7,164 bases of DNA from Bacteroidaceae bacterium (GCA_017467745.1 JAFUKV010000112.1:1-7164); one strand, 5' to 3'; shown: positions 1 to 6,927, numbered from the stretch's first letter. Notes: generated by a model from the sequence alone, not told the origin. Translations and numbers: made by a program.

Positions 1-2
1 CC

Positions 3-185
3 TCAGGATTTATTGCCGGAGGAGCTTTAATGGGAGTTGTTAGCGCAGCATTACGATTTGCCGGATTAAACTTAGAAACCGAAATGAACGAGTCTATTAA
101 ACAAGCGTTGGGTCTAATAATGTACTTATTGCTTATTCTCTATCTCACATATTCAAGTATTCGGGTTACAAAAAGAAATAACTAA
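3..185 (+). CDS. OPT-family oligopeptide transporter, C-terminal fragment
   Basis: This is the 3' end of a gene that begins outside the window; 60 codons remain, in the frame starting at base 3 and ending at TAA 183-185. The visible peptide starts SGFIAGGALMGVV, a glycine- and alanine-rich segment that resembles the last conserved membrane region of bacterial OPT-family transporters. A polar stretch (NLETEMNES) follows, then a final hydrophobic helix (about LGLIMYLLLILYLTY) and a short basic tail (RVTKRNN) that would be cytoplasmic under the positive-inside rule. OPT proteins are inner-membrane, proton-coupled importers of oligopeptides or metal chelates. The identification rests on recall of the family's C-terminal pattern in a short fragment, so the family is likely but the substrate is unknown. 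The gene ends 27 bases before the GDSL hydrolase with no terminator between them. Confidence 0.65.
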   Translation, partial: SGFIAGGALMGVVSAALRFAGLNLETEMNESIKQALGLIMYLLLILYLTYSSIRVTKRNN

Positions 186-212
186 TCAGAAATTGCACTC
201 ATATTTTTCATT

Positions 213-1595
213 ATGAAAAAGATAATTTTATCAATCATTGTTGCCGGTATAACCGTCATATCTCATGCCCAATCGATAGAACCTTTCAAGGATGGAGACC
301 GGATAGTATTTTTAGGTAATAGCATAACAGACGGGGGACATTACCATTCTTACATCTGGCTCTATTACATGACACATTTCCCCAATATGCCGATAACAAT
401 ATTCAACGGCGGTATCGGAGGAGATACTGCATACGATATGTACAAACGTTTGGACGGAGACATATTCAGCAAAAAACCTTCTGTGCTGATAGTTACATTC
501 GGAATGAACGACTCCGGATACTTTGAATACAATGGTGACAACGCGTCTGAATTTGCAGAAACAAAATATCAAGAATGTATAAATAATTACAAACTAATAG
601 AAAAACGGCTTTTGTCATTGCCTTCTACCCGTATCATAATGGCGGGAACTTCTCCCTATGATGAAACCGTCGAAATAGCAGGGAACACCGTATTTAAAAA
701 GAAGAATGAAACGATAAAAAAAATTATCGGCTACCAAATTGAATCTGCAAAACAAAACAAATGGGAGTATATTGACTGGAATGCACCGATGCTCGCAATC
801 AATCGAGAACGGCAAAAGAAGAATCCGAAATTTACTTTATGCGGAGGAGACAGAATTCATCCGGATAATGACGGACACATGGTAATGGCCTATCTGTTTC
901 TCAAAGCACAAGGATTTGCAGGGCAATGTGTAGCGGACATGGAGATAAACGCTATGAAACAAAAAGCGGAAAAAGCTATTAATTGTGAAATTACCGACAT
1001 AAAAAAGACAGGTAAAGAACTTTCGTTCTCCTATCTATCCGAATCGTTACCTTATCCGCTCGACACCATTGCGAGAGGTTGGGGGTCTAAACATAGTCAG
1101 GCAGAAGCAGCAGAATATGTTCCGTTCACACAGAAAATGAATTCCGAGACATTGAAAATACACGGATTGCAAGGTCAATATAAACTATTGATCGACAATG
1201 AAGAAATCGGCATTTGGAGTGGAAAAGAACTAAGTAAGGGCATCAACTTAGCCATCCAGACAAAAACACCCCAGTACCAACAGGCTTTGGCTATCATGCA
1301 CCTCAACGAGCGCAGATGGGAGATAGAAAGAATGTTTAGAGAATACGCTTGGTGTCAGTTCGGCTTTTTTCAACAACAAGGTTTACTCGATGCCAATGAC
1401 CGCAAAGCCATTGAAGTTATGGATGATAATATAAATAATAATGTTTTATTGAAAAACCGGAGAGATACGTACACAAAAATGATGCACCAACCTGTTCGAG
1501 AAGCCATGAACAAGGAAATGGACGTTCTAATTTCGACAATTTACGAAATCAATAAACCCGTAAAACGAAAAATCACTATCAGAAAAATCAATTAG
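213..1595 (+). CDS. Secreted SGNH/GDSL-family hydrolase (esterase) with uncharacterised C-terminal half
   Basis: A 460-residue exported hydrolase. Residues 1-19 form a signal peptide (MKKIILSIIVAGITVISHA, then Gln20). The SGNH blocks are all present: block I FLGNSIT with nucleophile Ser37; block II FNGGIGGDT with a glycine near 69-70; block III FGMND with Asn99; block V GDRIHPD with Asp213 and His216. These residues form the catalytic site of serine esterases that act without a separate nucleophile elbow. The substrate is not readable from sequence; carbohydrate O-acetyl groups are a common target of secreted Bacteroidetes members. Residues of about 250-460 lie outside the catalytic fold: a probable beta-rich stretch, then a helical, charged segment (KTPQYQQALAIMHLNERRWEIERMF) and a basic end (KRKITIRKIN). 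The ATG at 213 is chosen because the signal peptide begins there. There is no clear Shine-Dalgarno. The gene probably shares a transcript with the transporter upstream and ends at the hairpin at 1620-1660. Confidence 0.88.
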   Translation: MKKIILSIIVAGITVISHAQSIEPFKDGDRIVFLGNSITDGGHYHSYIWLYYMTHFPNMPITIFNGGIGGDTAYDMYKRLDGDIFSKKPSVLIVTFGMNDSGYFEYNGDNASEFAETKYQECINNYKLIEKRLLSLPSTRIIMAGTSPYDETVEIAGNTVFKKKNETIKKIIGYQIESAKQNKWEYIDWNAPMLAINRERQKKNPKFTLCGGDRIHPDNDGHMVMAYLFLKAQGFAGQCVADMEINAMKQKAEKAINCEITDIKKTGKELSFSYLSESLPYPLDTIARGWGSKHSQAEAAEYVPFTQKMNSETLKIHGLQGQYKLLIDNEEIGIWSGKELSKGINLAIQTKTPQYQQALAIMHLNERRWEIERMFREYAWCQFGFFQQQGLLDANDRKAIEVMDDNINNNVLLKNRRDTYTKMMHQPVREAMNKEMDVLISTIYEINKPVKRKITIRKIN

Positions 1596-1619
1596 CATTA
1601 TAAATAAATACAGATATAA

Positions 1620-1660
1620 AAATTGCGCAGAAATGAAATCAAACATTATCTGCGCAATTT
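1620..1660. terminator. Bidirectional intrinsic terminator between convergent genes
   Basis: A perfect 11-bp inverted repeat, AAATTGCGCAG (1620-1630) and CTGCGCAATTT (1650-1660), encloses a 19-base AT-rich loop. On the + strand it is followed by ATTTTC; on the - strand by TTTATATC after the stem's own T-run. It lies 25 bases after the GDSL stop and 43 bases past the stop of the convergent barrel gene, so it can end both transcripts. The loop is longer than usual, but the stem is perfect with a GC core. Confidence 0.75.
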
Positions 1661-1703
1661 ATTTTCTGAAAACCGCTAAATTCAGATCAAATAATAGTGT
1701 CCT

Positions 1704-2291
1704 TTAAAAAATCCAACCGAGAGAAAGTTGCACCATCTGGTTTTTATTGTTTTTACCATTATTGTACTCACTCTTTATCGGATTTGTAAAACCTGCTACA
1801 TAACGGGCTTCTGTCATAAAATTCAGTCCGATAAGATTGAATTCATATCCCAAACCTGCAACAAACCCGACATCCATAGTGTTATACATATCATGATCTG
1901 TAACAGACGTATTATCCCCCATATTATATTGGTCGAATACTTTAAATCCGATTTGAGGACCCAATTCAAGATTCAACGTTTTATATAAATACAATTTCGC
2001 CAATATAGGAATAGAGATGTAATTTAACCGCAAATTAGCGCCTTCCTTAAAGTCGGTTCCCATCATCGAAAACAAAGCATCAGCCTGAAAACCGAGATAA
2101 TCGTTATACCGATACATCGCAAATGCACCCACATTTACGCCACCGCGCCAAGATTGAGCATCAATGTTACTGATGCTTGTAATATTAGCGCCTATTTTCG
2201 GGCCGAAACTCCATCTTTTTTCTTGTGCGAAAGTTATACCCGAACCTACTACCAATAAAGCCAAGACGGCTACAAAAAATTTCTTTTTCAT
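1704..2291 (-). CDS. PorT-like outer membrane beta-barrel protein
   Basis: A 195-residue protein with a clear signal peptide (basic MKKKFF, hydrophobic core, cleavage after Ala22 before Gln23). The mature part matches the Bacteroidetes 'outer membrane protein beta-barrel domain' family by pattern. It opens with WSFGPKIGANITSI, has the hallmark strand pair LRLNYISIPILAKLYL (about residues 88-103) followed by LNLELGPQIGFKV, later strands VGFVAGLGYEFNLIGLNF and EARYVAGF, and ends in a strand finishing in Phe (QMVQLSLGWIF), the usual signal for the barrel-assembly machinery. Its length fits a small eight-stranded barrel. The specific role is unknown; such proteins range from structural porin-like barrels to secretion-associated PorT. 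The gene lies alone on the - strand, isolated by terminators on both sides, and has a candidate promoter about 48 bases upstream. Confidence 0.85.
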   Translation of the reverse strand: MKKKFFVAVLALLVVGSGITFAQEKRWSFGPKIGANITSISNIDAQSWRGGVNVGAFAMYRYNDYLGFQADALFSMMGTDFKEGANLRLNYISIPILAKLYLYKTLNLELGPQIGFKVFDQYNMGDNTSVTDHDMYNTMDVGFVAGLGYEFNLIGLNFMTEARYVAGFTNPIKSEYNNGKNNKNQMVQLSLGWIF

Positions 2292-2338
2292 TGTTTTGTT
2301 GTTTTATTCGTAAATTCAAAAAACGTTTACAAAAAAAA

Positions 2339-2346
2339 CAAACATA
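2339..2346 (-). promoter_or_regulatory. Candidate Bacteroidetes -7 box for the barrel gene
   Basis: Read on the - strand this is TATGTTTG, a full match to TAnnTTTG, 47 bases upstream of the barrel gene's ATG, giving an expected 5' leader of about 40 bases. I see no convincing -33 TTTG at the right spacing. The gene needs its own promoter because the terminator at 2378-2410 lies between it and the upstream - strand gene. Confidence 0.45.
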
Positions 2347-2377
2347 CATAACAAATAGTTCGGGAACATAAAAATAA

Positions 2378-2410
2378 AAACAGGAGATGTTTGTAGAACA
2401 TCTCCTGTTT
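2378..2410 (-). terminator. Intrinsic terminator of the thioredoxin-like gene
   Basis: A 14-bp perfect stem (AAACAGGAGATGTT at 2378-2391 against AACATCTCCTGTTT at 2397-2410) with a 5-base loop. On the - strand it is followed immediately by a T-rich run (TTTTATTTTTATG, complement of 2371-2377 and beyond). It starts 7 bases past the stop codon of the gene at 2417-2917. This is a textbook rho-independent terminator and the clearest in the window. Confidence 0.9.
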
Positions 2411-2416
2411 CATAAA

Positions 2417-2917
2417 TTATTGACGTAACAATTCTGTCAAATTCTCGGGAGAAATATTTTTAGCGATAATTATGCCATCTTTATCTATCAGATAATTGGC
2501 AAGTCCTTCTTTCAAGCGGAACGCTTTATATAAATCCGATTCCGTACCTGCCGCATCGAAATACTGATAAGCAGCATCTACTTTATCAAGCCTTACCGTC
2601 TCTTCAAATACCCGAATGTTCGTATCGTACGAAACCGATACATAACGAAGTTTTCCTTTCTGCCGCTCGGCAACATTATTAAACCTCACATTCGAGATTC
2701 GAGACATGGCATCATAGCTTGCCCAAAAGTTCAATAAAATATATTCTCCGGCTTTTACATTTAAATCTTCCGCACTAACCGATAAACTATCAATCTTTAT
2801 TTGCGGCGATTTACTTCCGGGAGAAAGCCCTACTCCGGAAAAAGTTTCTTTGTCAATAAATGAAAATGATAATGCTAATAGCGAAAATGCGACAAAGAAA
2901 AACGCAATTTTCTTCAT
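2417..2917 (-). CDS. Exported thioredoxin-fold (TlpA/redoxin-like) protein lacking the CxxC motif
   Basis: A 166-residue protein with an N-terminal hydrophobic export signal (MKKIAFFFVAFSLLALSFSF) and no lipobox cysteine, so it should reach the periplasm or stay anchored. The rest follows the TlpA/redoxin layout: SPGSKSPQIKIDS (the usual 'G..aP.f.l.d' entry, about 32-44), KAGEYILLNFWAS (56-67, the strand leading to the active site), then RYVSVSYD (91-98), a helical middle, LANYLIDKDGIIIAKN (139-154, matching the 'tflID.dG.i' strand pair) and a C-terminal helix. Where the family has W-C-x-x-C, this protein has Y68-D69-A70-M71-S72, and there is no cysteine anywhere. The cis-proline before the LID strand appears replaced by Leu139. 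It therefore cannot be a thiol-disulfide oxidoreductase; a binding or chaperone-like role is inference. It is a single-gene transcript between a divergent intergenic region and its own terminator. Confidence 0.82.
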   Translation of the reverse strand: MKKIAFFFVAFSLLALSFSFIDKETFSGVGLSPGSKSPQIKIDSLSVSAEDLNVKAGEYILLNFWASYDAMSRISNVRFNNVAERQKGKLRYVSVSYDTNIRVFEETVRLDKVDAAYQYFDAAGTESDLYKAFRLKEGLANYLIDKDGIIIAKNISPENLTELLRQ

Positions 2918-2951
2918 AATCTAATTTTAATGTTTCTACTAAATCTAATAT

Positions 2952-3023
2952 TCAAACCTCACGTTCAAACATCAGACCCCGCTGATTTTCAACGGCCAGC
3001 ATACCAGCAGAACGCTTTCTGAC
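2952..3023 (-). other. GC-richer foldable segment, possible structured 5' leader of the thioredoxin-like gene
   Basis: This lies in the 355-base gap 2918-3272, which is otherwise very AT-rich. Read as - strand RNA it can form an outer stem GUCAGA/UCUGAU (complements of 3018-3023 and 2971-2976) and, after a 5-base bulge, an inner stem of about 9 pairs UUCUGCUGG/UCAGCGGGG. Several pairs are G-U and exist only on this strand, so the fold would belong to the leader of the - strand gene. A 16-codon reading frame (ATG at 3002 down to TGA at 2952) overlaps it and may be a chance ORF or a leader peptide. I do not recognise a known RNA family. The remainder of the gap (about 3090-3240) is AT-rich and I see nothing convincing in it. 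Confidence 0.3.
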
Positions 3024-3048
3024 ACAAAATATGCTTTTTAAAACACAA

Positions 3049-3080
3049 CAAAGGTGCGACAAAATTATCGGTCACACAAA
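3049..3080 (-). promoter_or_regulatory. Candidate promoter for the thioredoxin-like gene
   Basis: On the - strand, TTTG (complement of 3077-3080) is followed after 20 bases by CACCTTTG (complement of 3049-3056), which matches the Bacteroidetes -33/-7 pattern TTTG-N19-21-TAnnTTTG with one mismatch. Transcription would begin near 3042, giving a leader of about 125 bases that contains the foldable segment. An alternative -7 box, TAATTTTG (complement of 3060-3067), lies within this span but has no paired -33. Confidence 0.4.
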
Positions 3081-3241
3081 TGCTTTTTAATATTTTTTAT
3101 ATTATCATTCTGGTTAACAGACCATAATAACATTCTTTTAATTTGTTTTTCATATCTATCCACAACAAGAACCGCCTCTTTATGGTAATATAAAAAGAAT
3201 CCACAATTAAATTCTACTATATCTATGGCAATCTTTTTTAT

Positions 3242-3249
3242 TACCTTTG
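3242..3249 (+). promoter_or_regulatory. Bacteroidetes -7 box of serB
   Basis: TACCTTTG, an exact TAnnTTTG, followed by CAT, 23 bases before the serB ATG, which implies a short leader of roughly 15-18 bases. No clear TTTG is present at -33. The 15-base stretch around it is identical to the one before the tRNA-Arg (7028-7043), which supports its being a real promoter. Confidence 0.7.
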
Positions 3250-3272
3250 CATTTCGTTATCAATTATAATTT

Positions 3273-4499
3273 ATGAAACAAAAATCTGAAATCATACTAA
3301 TCAGCATCTCTGGCGAAGATAAACCGGGAGTAACATCCGCTCTAACCGAAATTTTAGCGAAATACGATGCCTTCATTCTCGACATCGGACAAGCCGATAT
3401 TCATCATACGCTCTCTTTGGGCATTCTTTTTAAAACATCCGGAGAAAAATCGGGCGACATTTTAAAAGACTTGTTATTTAAAGCATACGAATTGGACGTT
3501 AATATCAAATTCTCCCCCGTCTCTGAAAGCGAATACAATAGTTGGGTAAGCATGCAGGGAAAAAACCGTTACATCATAACTATTTTAGGCAGAAAAATTA
3601 CAGCTCGCCAAATCGGAGAAGTTACTCGTATCGTAGCAGAGCAAGGCCTCAATATAGATGCCATACAGCGATTAACAGGAAGAATCCCTCTTGAAGAAAA
3701 CGCTCAATCGTCAAAATCTTGTATCGAGCTCTCGGTACGAGGAACTGCCAAAGACCACACTCAGATGCAATCGGATTTCATGCAACTGGCTTCTCATTTA
3801 GGTATCGACATTTCTTTACAACAAGACAACATGTTCAGACGCTGCCGCCGATTAATCTGTTTCGATATGGATTCTACGCTAATAGAAACCGAAGTTATCG
3901 ACGAACTGGCATTACGGGCGGGGGTAGGCGACGAGGTAAAAGCCATTACCGAATCTGCCATGAGAGGAGAAATAGACTTTTCGGAAAGTTTCAAAAAACG
4001 AGTATCCTTACTAAAAGGACTTGATGTTTCGGTTATGGAAGACATCGCAAAAAACCTCCCCATTACAGAAGGAGTAGACAGATTGATGAGTACTCTGAAA
4101 ACCGCCGGATTTAAAATTGCCATTCTTTCAGGGGGATTTACCTATTTCGGCAACTATTTGAAAAAACTATATGGCATAGACTACGTATATGCCAACGAGT
4201 TAGAGATTGTTGACGGTAAATTAACAGGTAATTATATAGGCGATATTGTAGACGGTAAACGCAAAGCCGAACTTTTACGATTGATTGCCCAAGTAGAAAA
4301 CGTGGACATAGCCCAAACAATAGCCGTAGGCGACGGAGCAAACGATTTGCCCATGTTAAGCATCGCCGGACTGGGAATAGCCTACCACGCAAAGCCCAAA
4401 GTAAAAGAGAACGCCAGCCAGTCTATCTCTACAATAGGATTAGACGGTGTACTCTATTTTATCGGATTTAAAGATTCTTATTTTGGACAGCACAAATAA
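3273..4499 (+). CDS. serB: Phosphoserine phosphatase with N-terminal ACT domains
   Basis: A 408-residue cytoplasmic enzyme for the last step of L-serine synthesis: O-phospho-L-serine plus water to serine plus phosphate (EC 3.1.3.3). The N-terminal part holds two ACT-type regulatory regions: about residues 6-82 (IILISISGEDKPGVTSALTE) and about 97-172 (NRYIITILGRKITARQIGEV). The C-terminal HAD domain (about 194-400) has every catalytic motif: I, FDMDST with nucleophile Asp198 and acid/base Asp200; II, LSGGF with Ser286; III, Lys331 in DGKRKAELL; IV, VGDGANDLPML with Asp354 and Asp358 for magnesium. Immediately after motif I, ETEVIDELA carries the cap-domain glutamate typical of SerB. The length is close to that of two-ACT SerB proteins such as mycobacterial SerB2 rather than the 322-aa E. 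coli form. ACT domains suggest amino-acid feedback, which is inference here. There is no serA or serC in view; the gene has its own promoter and appears monocistronic. Confidence 0.95.
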   Translation: MKQKSEIILISISGEDKPGVTSALTEILAKYDAFILDIGQADIHHTLSLGILFKTSGEKSGDILKDLLFKAYELDVNIKFSPVSESEYNSWVSMQGKNRYIITILGRKITARQIGEVTRIVAEQGLNIDAIQRLTGRIPLEENAQSSKSCIELSVRGTAKDHTQMQSDFMQLASHLGIDISLQQDNMFRRCRRLICFDMDSTLIETEVIDELALRAGVGDEVKAITESAMRGEIDFSESFKKRVSLLKGLDVSVMEDIAKNLPITEGVDRLMSTLKTAGFKIAILSGGFTYFGNYLKKLYGIDYVYANELEIVDGKLTGNYIGDIVDGKRKAELLRLIAQVENVDIAQTIAVGDGANDLPMLSIAGLGIAYHAKPKVKENASQSISTIGLDGVLYFIGFKDSYFGQHK

Positions 4500-4603
4500 A
4501 ACTTATTGCAGAATATAGACGTTCAAATATCGGGAAATAAATAATATTTTTTTTCGTTTTGTTATTTTCATTTCCAGAAAACTCACATTTGTAAAATAAT
4601 TCA

Positions 4604-4611
4604 TAGCTTTG
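4604..4611 (+). promoter_or_regulatory. Candidate -7 box of the patatin-barrel gene
   Basis: TAGCTTTG, an exact TAnnTTTG, 18 bases before the ATG at 4630. A second match, TAATTTTG at 4617-4624, lies only 5 bases before the ATG and would give a leaderless or near-leaderless message, so the first is preferred. The nearby TTTG at 4588-4591 is too close to serve as a -33 for the first box. The box overlaps the upstream in-frame TTG at 4609, which argues that this TTG is not a translation start. Confidence 0.5.
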
Positions 4612-4629
4612 GAGTATAATTTTGTAAAT

Positions 4630-6927
4630 ATGAAAAAATTCTTTCTCGCTTTTTTTAGTATCCTTTCAATATATACCTCTCTTTCAGCTCAAACTGTCGG
4701 TTTGGTGCTAAGTGGCGGAGGAGCCAAAGGAATAGCTCACATCGGGCTTCTGAAAGCATTGGAAGAAAACAATATTCCCATTGACTATGTAGCCGGGACA
4801 TCTATGGGCGCTATTGTCGGAGCATTATACGCTATGGGATATACTCCCGACGAAATGTTAGCAATAATAGACTCTGACGACTTCCGGTCTTGGCTAACCG
4901 GAAAAATAGACGAAAAATACATCTATTATTTCCGCAAACCGGAACCGTCTCCCGAAATCGTATCATTTAAAATAGGCATACGCGATTCCAGTAAAATTTC
5001 GCCGCATTTTCTACCACAAAGCCTTATCAATCCGTTGCCGATGAATTATGCGTTTATGACATTATTCAGTCCATCTTCGGCTCATGCAAAAAATAATTTC
5101 GACAACCTTTTTGTTCCGTTCAGGGCTGTTGCATCTGACGTGTACAATAAACGCCCCGTTATTTTGAAAAACGGAGATTTAGGCGATGCCGTACGGGCTT
5201 CCATGAGCTATCCGTTCGTATTTAAGCCAATAGAAATGAATGGAGTACTCATTTACGATGGGGGTATATACAATAATTTTCCGGTAGATGTAATGAAAGC
5301 AGATTTCAATCCGGACATCATTATCGGGAGTATCGTATCTGACACATTGACTAAACCGAACGATGAAAATCTTTTTTCGCAAATAGAGAATATGGTAATG
5401 CAAAAAACCAATTATTCTATCGACGAAAAAGACGGTATTCTTTTGAGTTTCAAACTAAGCGACATCGGGTTGCTTGATTTCCATAAAGCAGAACAAATTA
5501 CCAAAATCGGATATGACGGGGCTATGGCGATGATGGATTCTATCAAACACCGCATTCCTCGTGAAATACCACAAGAAACAAGGGCTGTAAACAGGGCGAT
5601 GTATAAAACTCAATTACCGGACTTAACGTTTAACAGCGTATCGGTAGAAGGCGGAAACACGGCGCAACGCTCATATATCCGGAAACAATTCGACCCGGAC
5701 AATGAAAGTTTAGATAATGAAGAGGTAAAAAAAACATACTTCAAATTAGTAACCGATTCTAAAATAGCCGACCTTATACCCCACGCTATTTATAACGAAA
5801 AGACAGAAATGTTCGACTTGAATTTAAAAGCCAAAATGAGCGATAACATAGTTGCCAGTCTTGGAGGATTTATTACTTCATCCAGTTCAAATCAAGTTTA
5901 TTTAGGAGCACAATATCGTACATTAGGCAGTTACTCTACCGACTTCAATATAAACGGTGAATTCGGCCAGATGTATAACAGCGCTATGGCTTCCGCTCGT
6001 TTCGAAATGCCGAGCAACATACCCATGCACATAAAGCTGATGTACGTCTTTTCGGGGCATAAATATTATGAAAACGAAAAGCTGTTTTATACAACCAATT
6101 CTCCCGCCTTTATCCGCAATCTCGAATCGTTCGGAAAACTTCGTTTCAGCCTTCCGTTCTTAACAAATTCCAAAACAGAGATATCCGTCGGATACGGATA
6201 TTTATATGACCGATATTATCAGTCGAACACCGTCGACTTCTCAAAAGTTAAAGCATACCAAAGCAAATATTATTTGGGAATGGGTTCTATTAAATTTGAA
6301 AAGAACACATTAAATTCATATATGTATCCTTCTTCGGGAGGACATTTCTCCTTATCCGGAAAAGTTATTTTCGGAAAAGAACGCTACTTTCAACGATCTG
6401 AGCAAGAAATAATCAAGAACTCTGACAGTAAAAACCATTCGTGGATAGAATTGAACGCTAAAAGCGAACATTATTGGAATACCTCCAAAAAATTCACTCT
6501 CGGATTTAAAAGTGAGGTTGTTATATCAAGTAAAAATTTTTATAATAATTATACTTCTACTATTATACAAGCACCGGCGTTTACCCCTACACCTCAAAGC
6601 CAAACGGTATTTAACGAGTCTATGCGCGCCAATCAGTTTATGGCAGCCGGTATTATCCCAATTTGGAAAATCATGAACAATTTTCATCTCCGCACAGAAT
6701 TCTACGGTTTTGTACCTGTATTTGAAATAAAACGGGGAGAAAACAATAATCCCTATTACGGCAAGTTGTTCCGTTCTTTTGAGTATTTAGGAGAGGTTTC
6801 TCTGGTTTATCAATTACCTTTCGCCTCTATAAGCGCATACGCCAATAAATACAGTTATCCTAACGATAATTGGAACTTCGGGGTTACTTTCGGTATTTTA
6901 ATGTTTAATCCAAAATTTCTGGATTAA
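4630..6927 (+). CDS. Patatin-like phospholipase fused to POTRA and Omp85-like outer membrane barrel
   Basis: A 765-residue envelope protein. The open frame extends to an in-frame TTG at 4609, but the ATG at 4630 is preferred because it starts a proper signal peptide (MKKFFLAFFSILSIYTSLSA, cleaved before Gln21) and the TTG lies in a promoter box. The patatin domain (about 22-235) has the oxyanion motif SGGGAKG (28-34), nucleophile Ser58 in GTSMG and catalytic Asp210 in DGG, so the Ser-Asp dyad is intact and phospholipase A or lysophospholipase activity is likely. A linker leads to a POTRA-like region (about 333-402, TFNSVSVEGGNTAQ to LNLKAK). The last 360 residues alternate in strand pattern and fit a 16-stranded Omp85-type barrel (for example NIVASLGGFI, TEFYGFVPVFEI, EYLGEVSLVYQLP, NFGVTFGILMF). 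The architecture matches type Vd systems such as PlpD; whether the patatin part reaches the surface or stays periplasmic cannot be read from sequence. No strong terminator follows. Confidence 0.9.
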   Translation: MKKFFLAFFSILSIYTSLSAQTVGLVLSGGGAKGIAHIGLLKALEENNIPIDYVAGTSMGAIVGALYAMGYTPDEMLAIIDSDDFRSWLTGKIDEKYIYYFRKPEPSPEIVSFKIGIRDSSKISPHFLPQSLINPLPMNYAFMTLFSPSSAHAKNNFDNLFVPFRAVASDVYNKRPVILKNGDLGDAVRASMSYPFVFKPIEMNGVLIYDGGIYNNFPVDVMKADFNPDIIIGSIVSDTLTKPNDENLFSQIENMVMQKTNYSIDEKDGILLSFKLSDIGLLDFHKAEQITKIGYDGAMAMMDSIKHRIPREIPQETRAVNRAMYKTQLPDLTFNSVSVEGGNTAQRSYIRKQFDPDNESLDNEEVKKTYFKLVTDSKIADLIPHAIYNEKTEMFDLNLKAKMSDNIVASLGGFITSSSSNQVYLGAQYRTLGSYSTDFNINGEFGQMYNSAMASARFEMPSNIPMHIKLMYVFSGHKYYENEKLFYTTNSPAFIRNLESFGKLRFSLPFLTNSKTEISVGYGYLYDRYYQSNTVDFSKVKAYQSKYYLGMGSIKFEKNTLNSYMYPSSGGHFSLSGKVIFGKERYFQRSEQEIIKNSDSKNHSWIELNAKSEHYWNTSKKFTLGFKSEVVISSKNFYNNYTSTIIQAPAFTPTPQSQTVFNESMRANQFMAAGIIPIWKIMNNFHLRTEFYGFVPVFEIKRGENNNPYYGKLFRSFEYLGEVSLVYQLPFASISAYANKYSYPNDNWNFGVTFGILMFNPKFLD

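Noticed and set aside
312..815. Long open frames on the - strand inside the GDSL gene, and similar frames opposite or out of frame in serB, the barrel gene and the patatin gene.
   Set aside because: They have no plausible domain, signal or promoter and lie wholly within genes whose conserved motifs are in the other frame.
3121..3186. Inverted repeat ACCATAA / TTATGGT with a spacer of about 52 bases upstream of serB.
   Set aside because: Seven bases with a long AT-rich spacer is expected by chance in this composition.
4500..4603. Possible serB terminator in the AT-rich gap (GGAAAT near 4532 with ATTTCC near 4569, and a run of eight T).
   Set aside because: The stem is weak and the loop is about 30 bases; I cannot support a hairpin terminator, although the T-run may still contribute.
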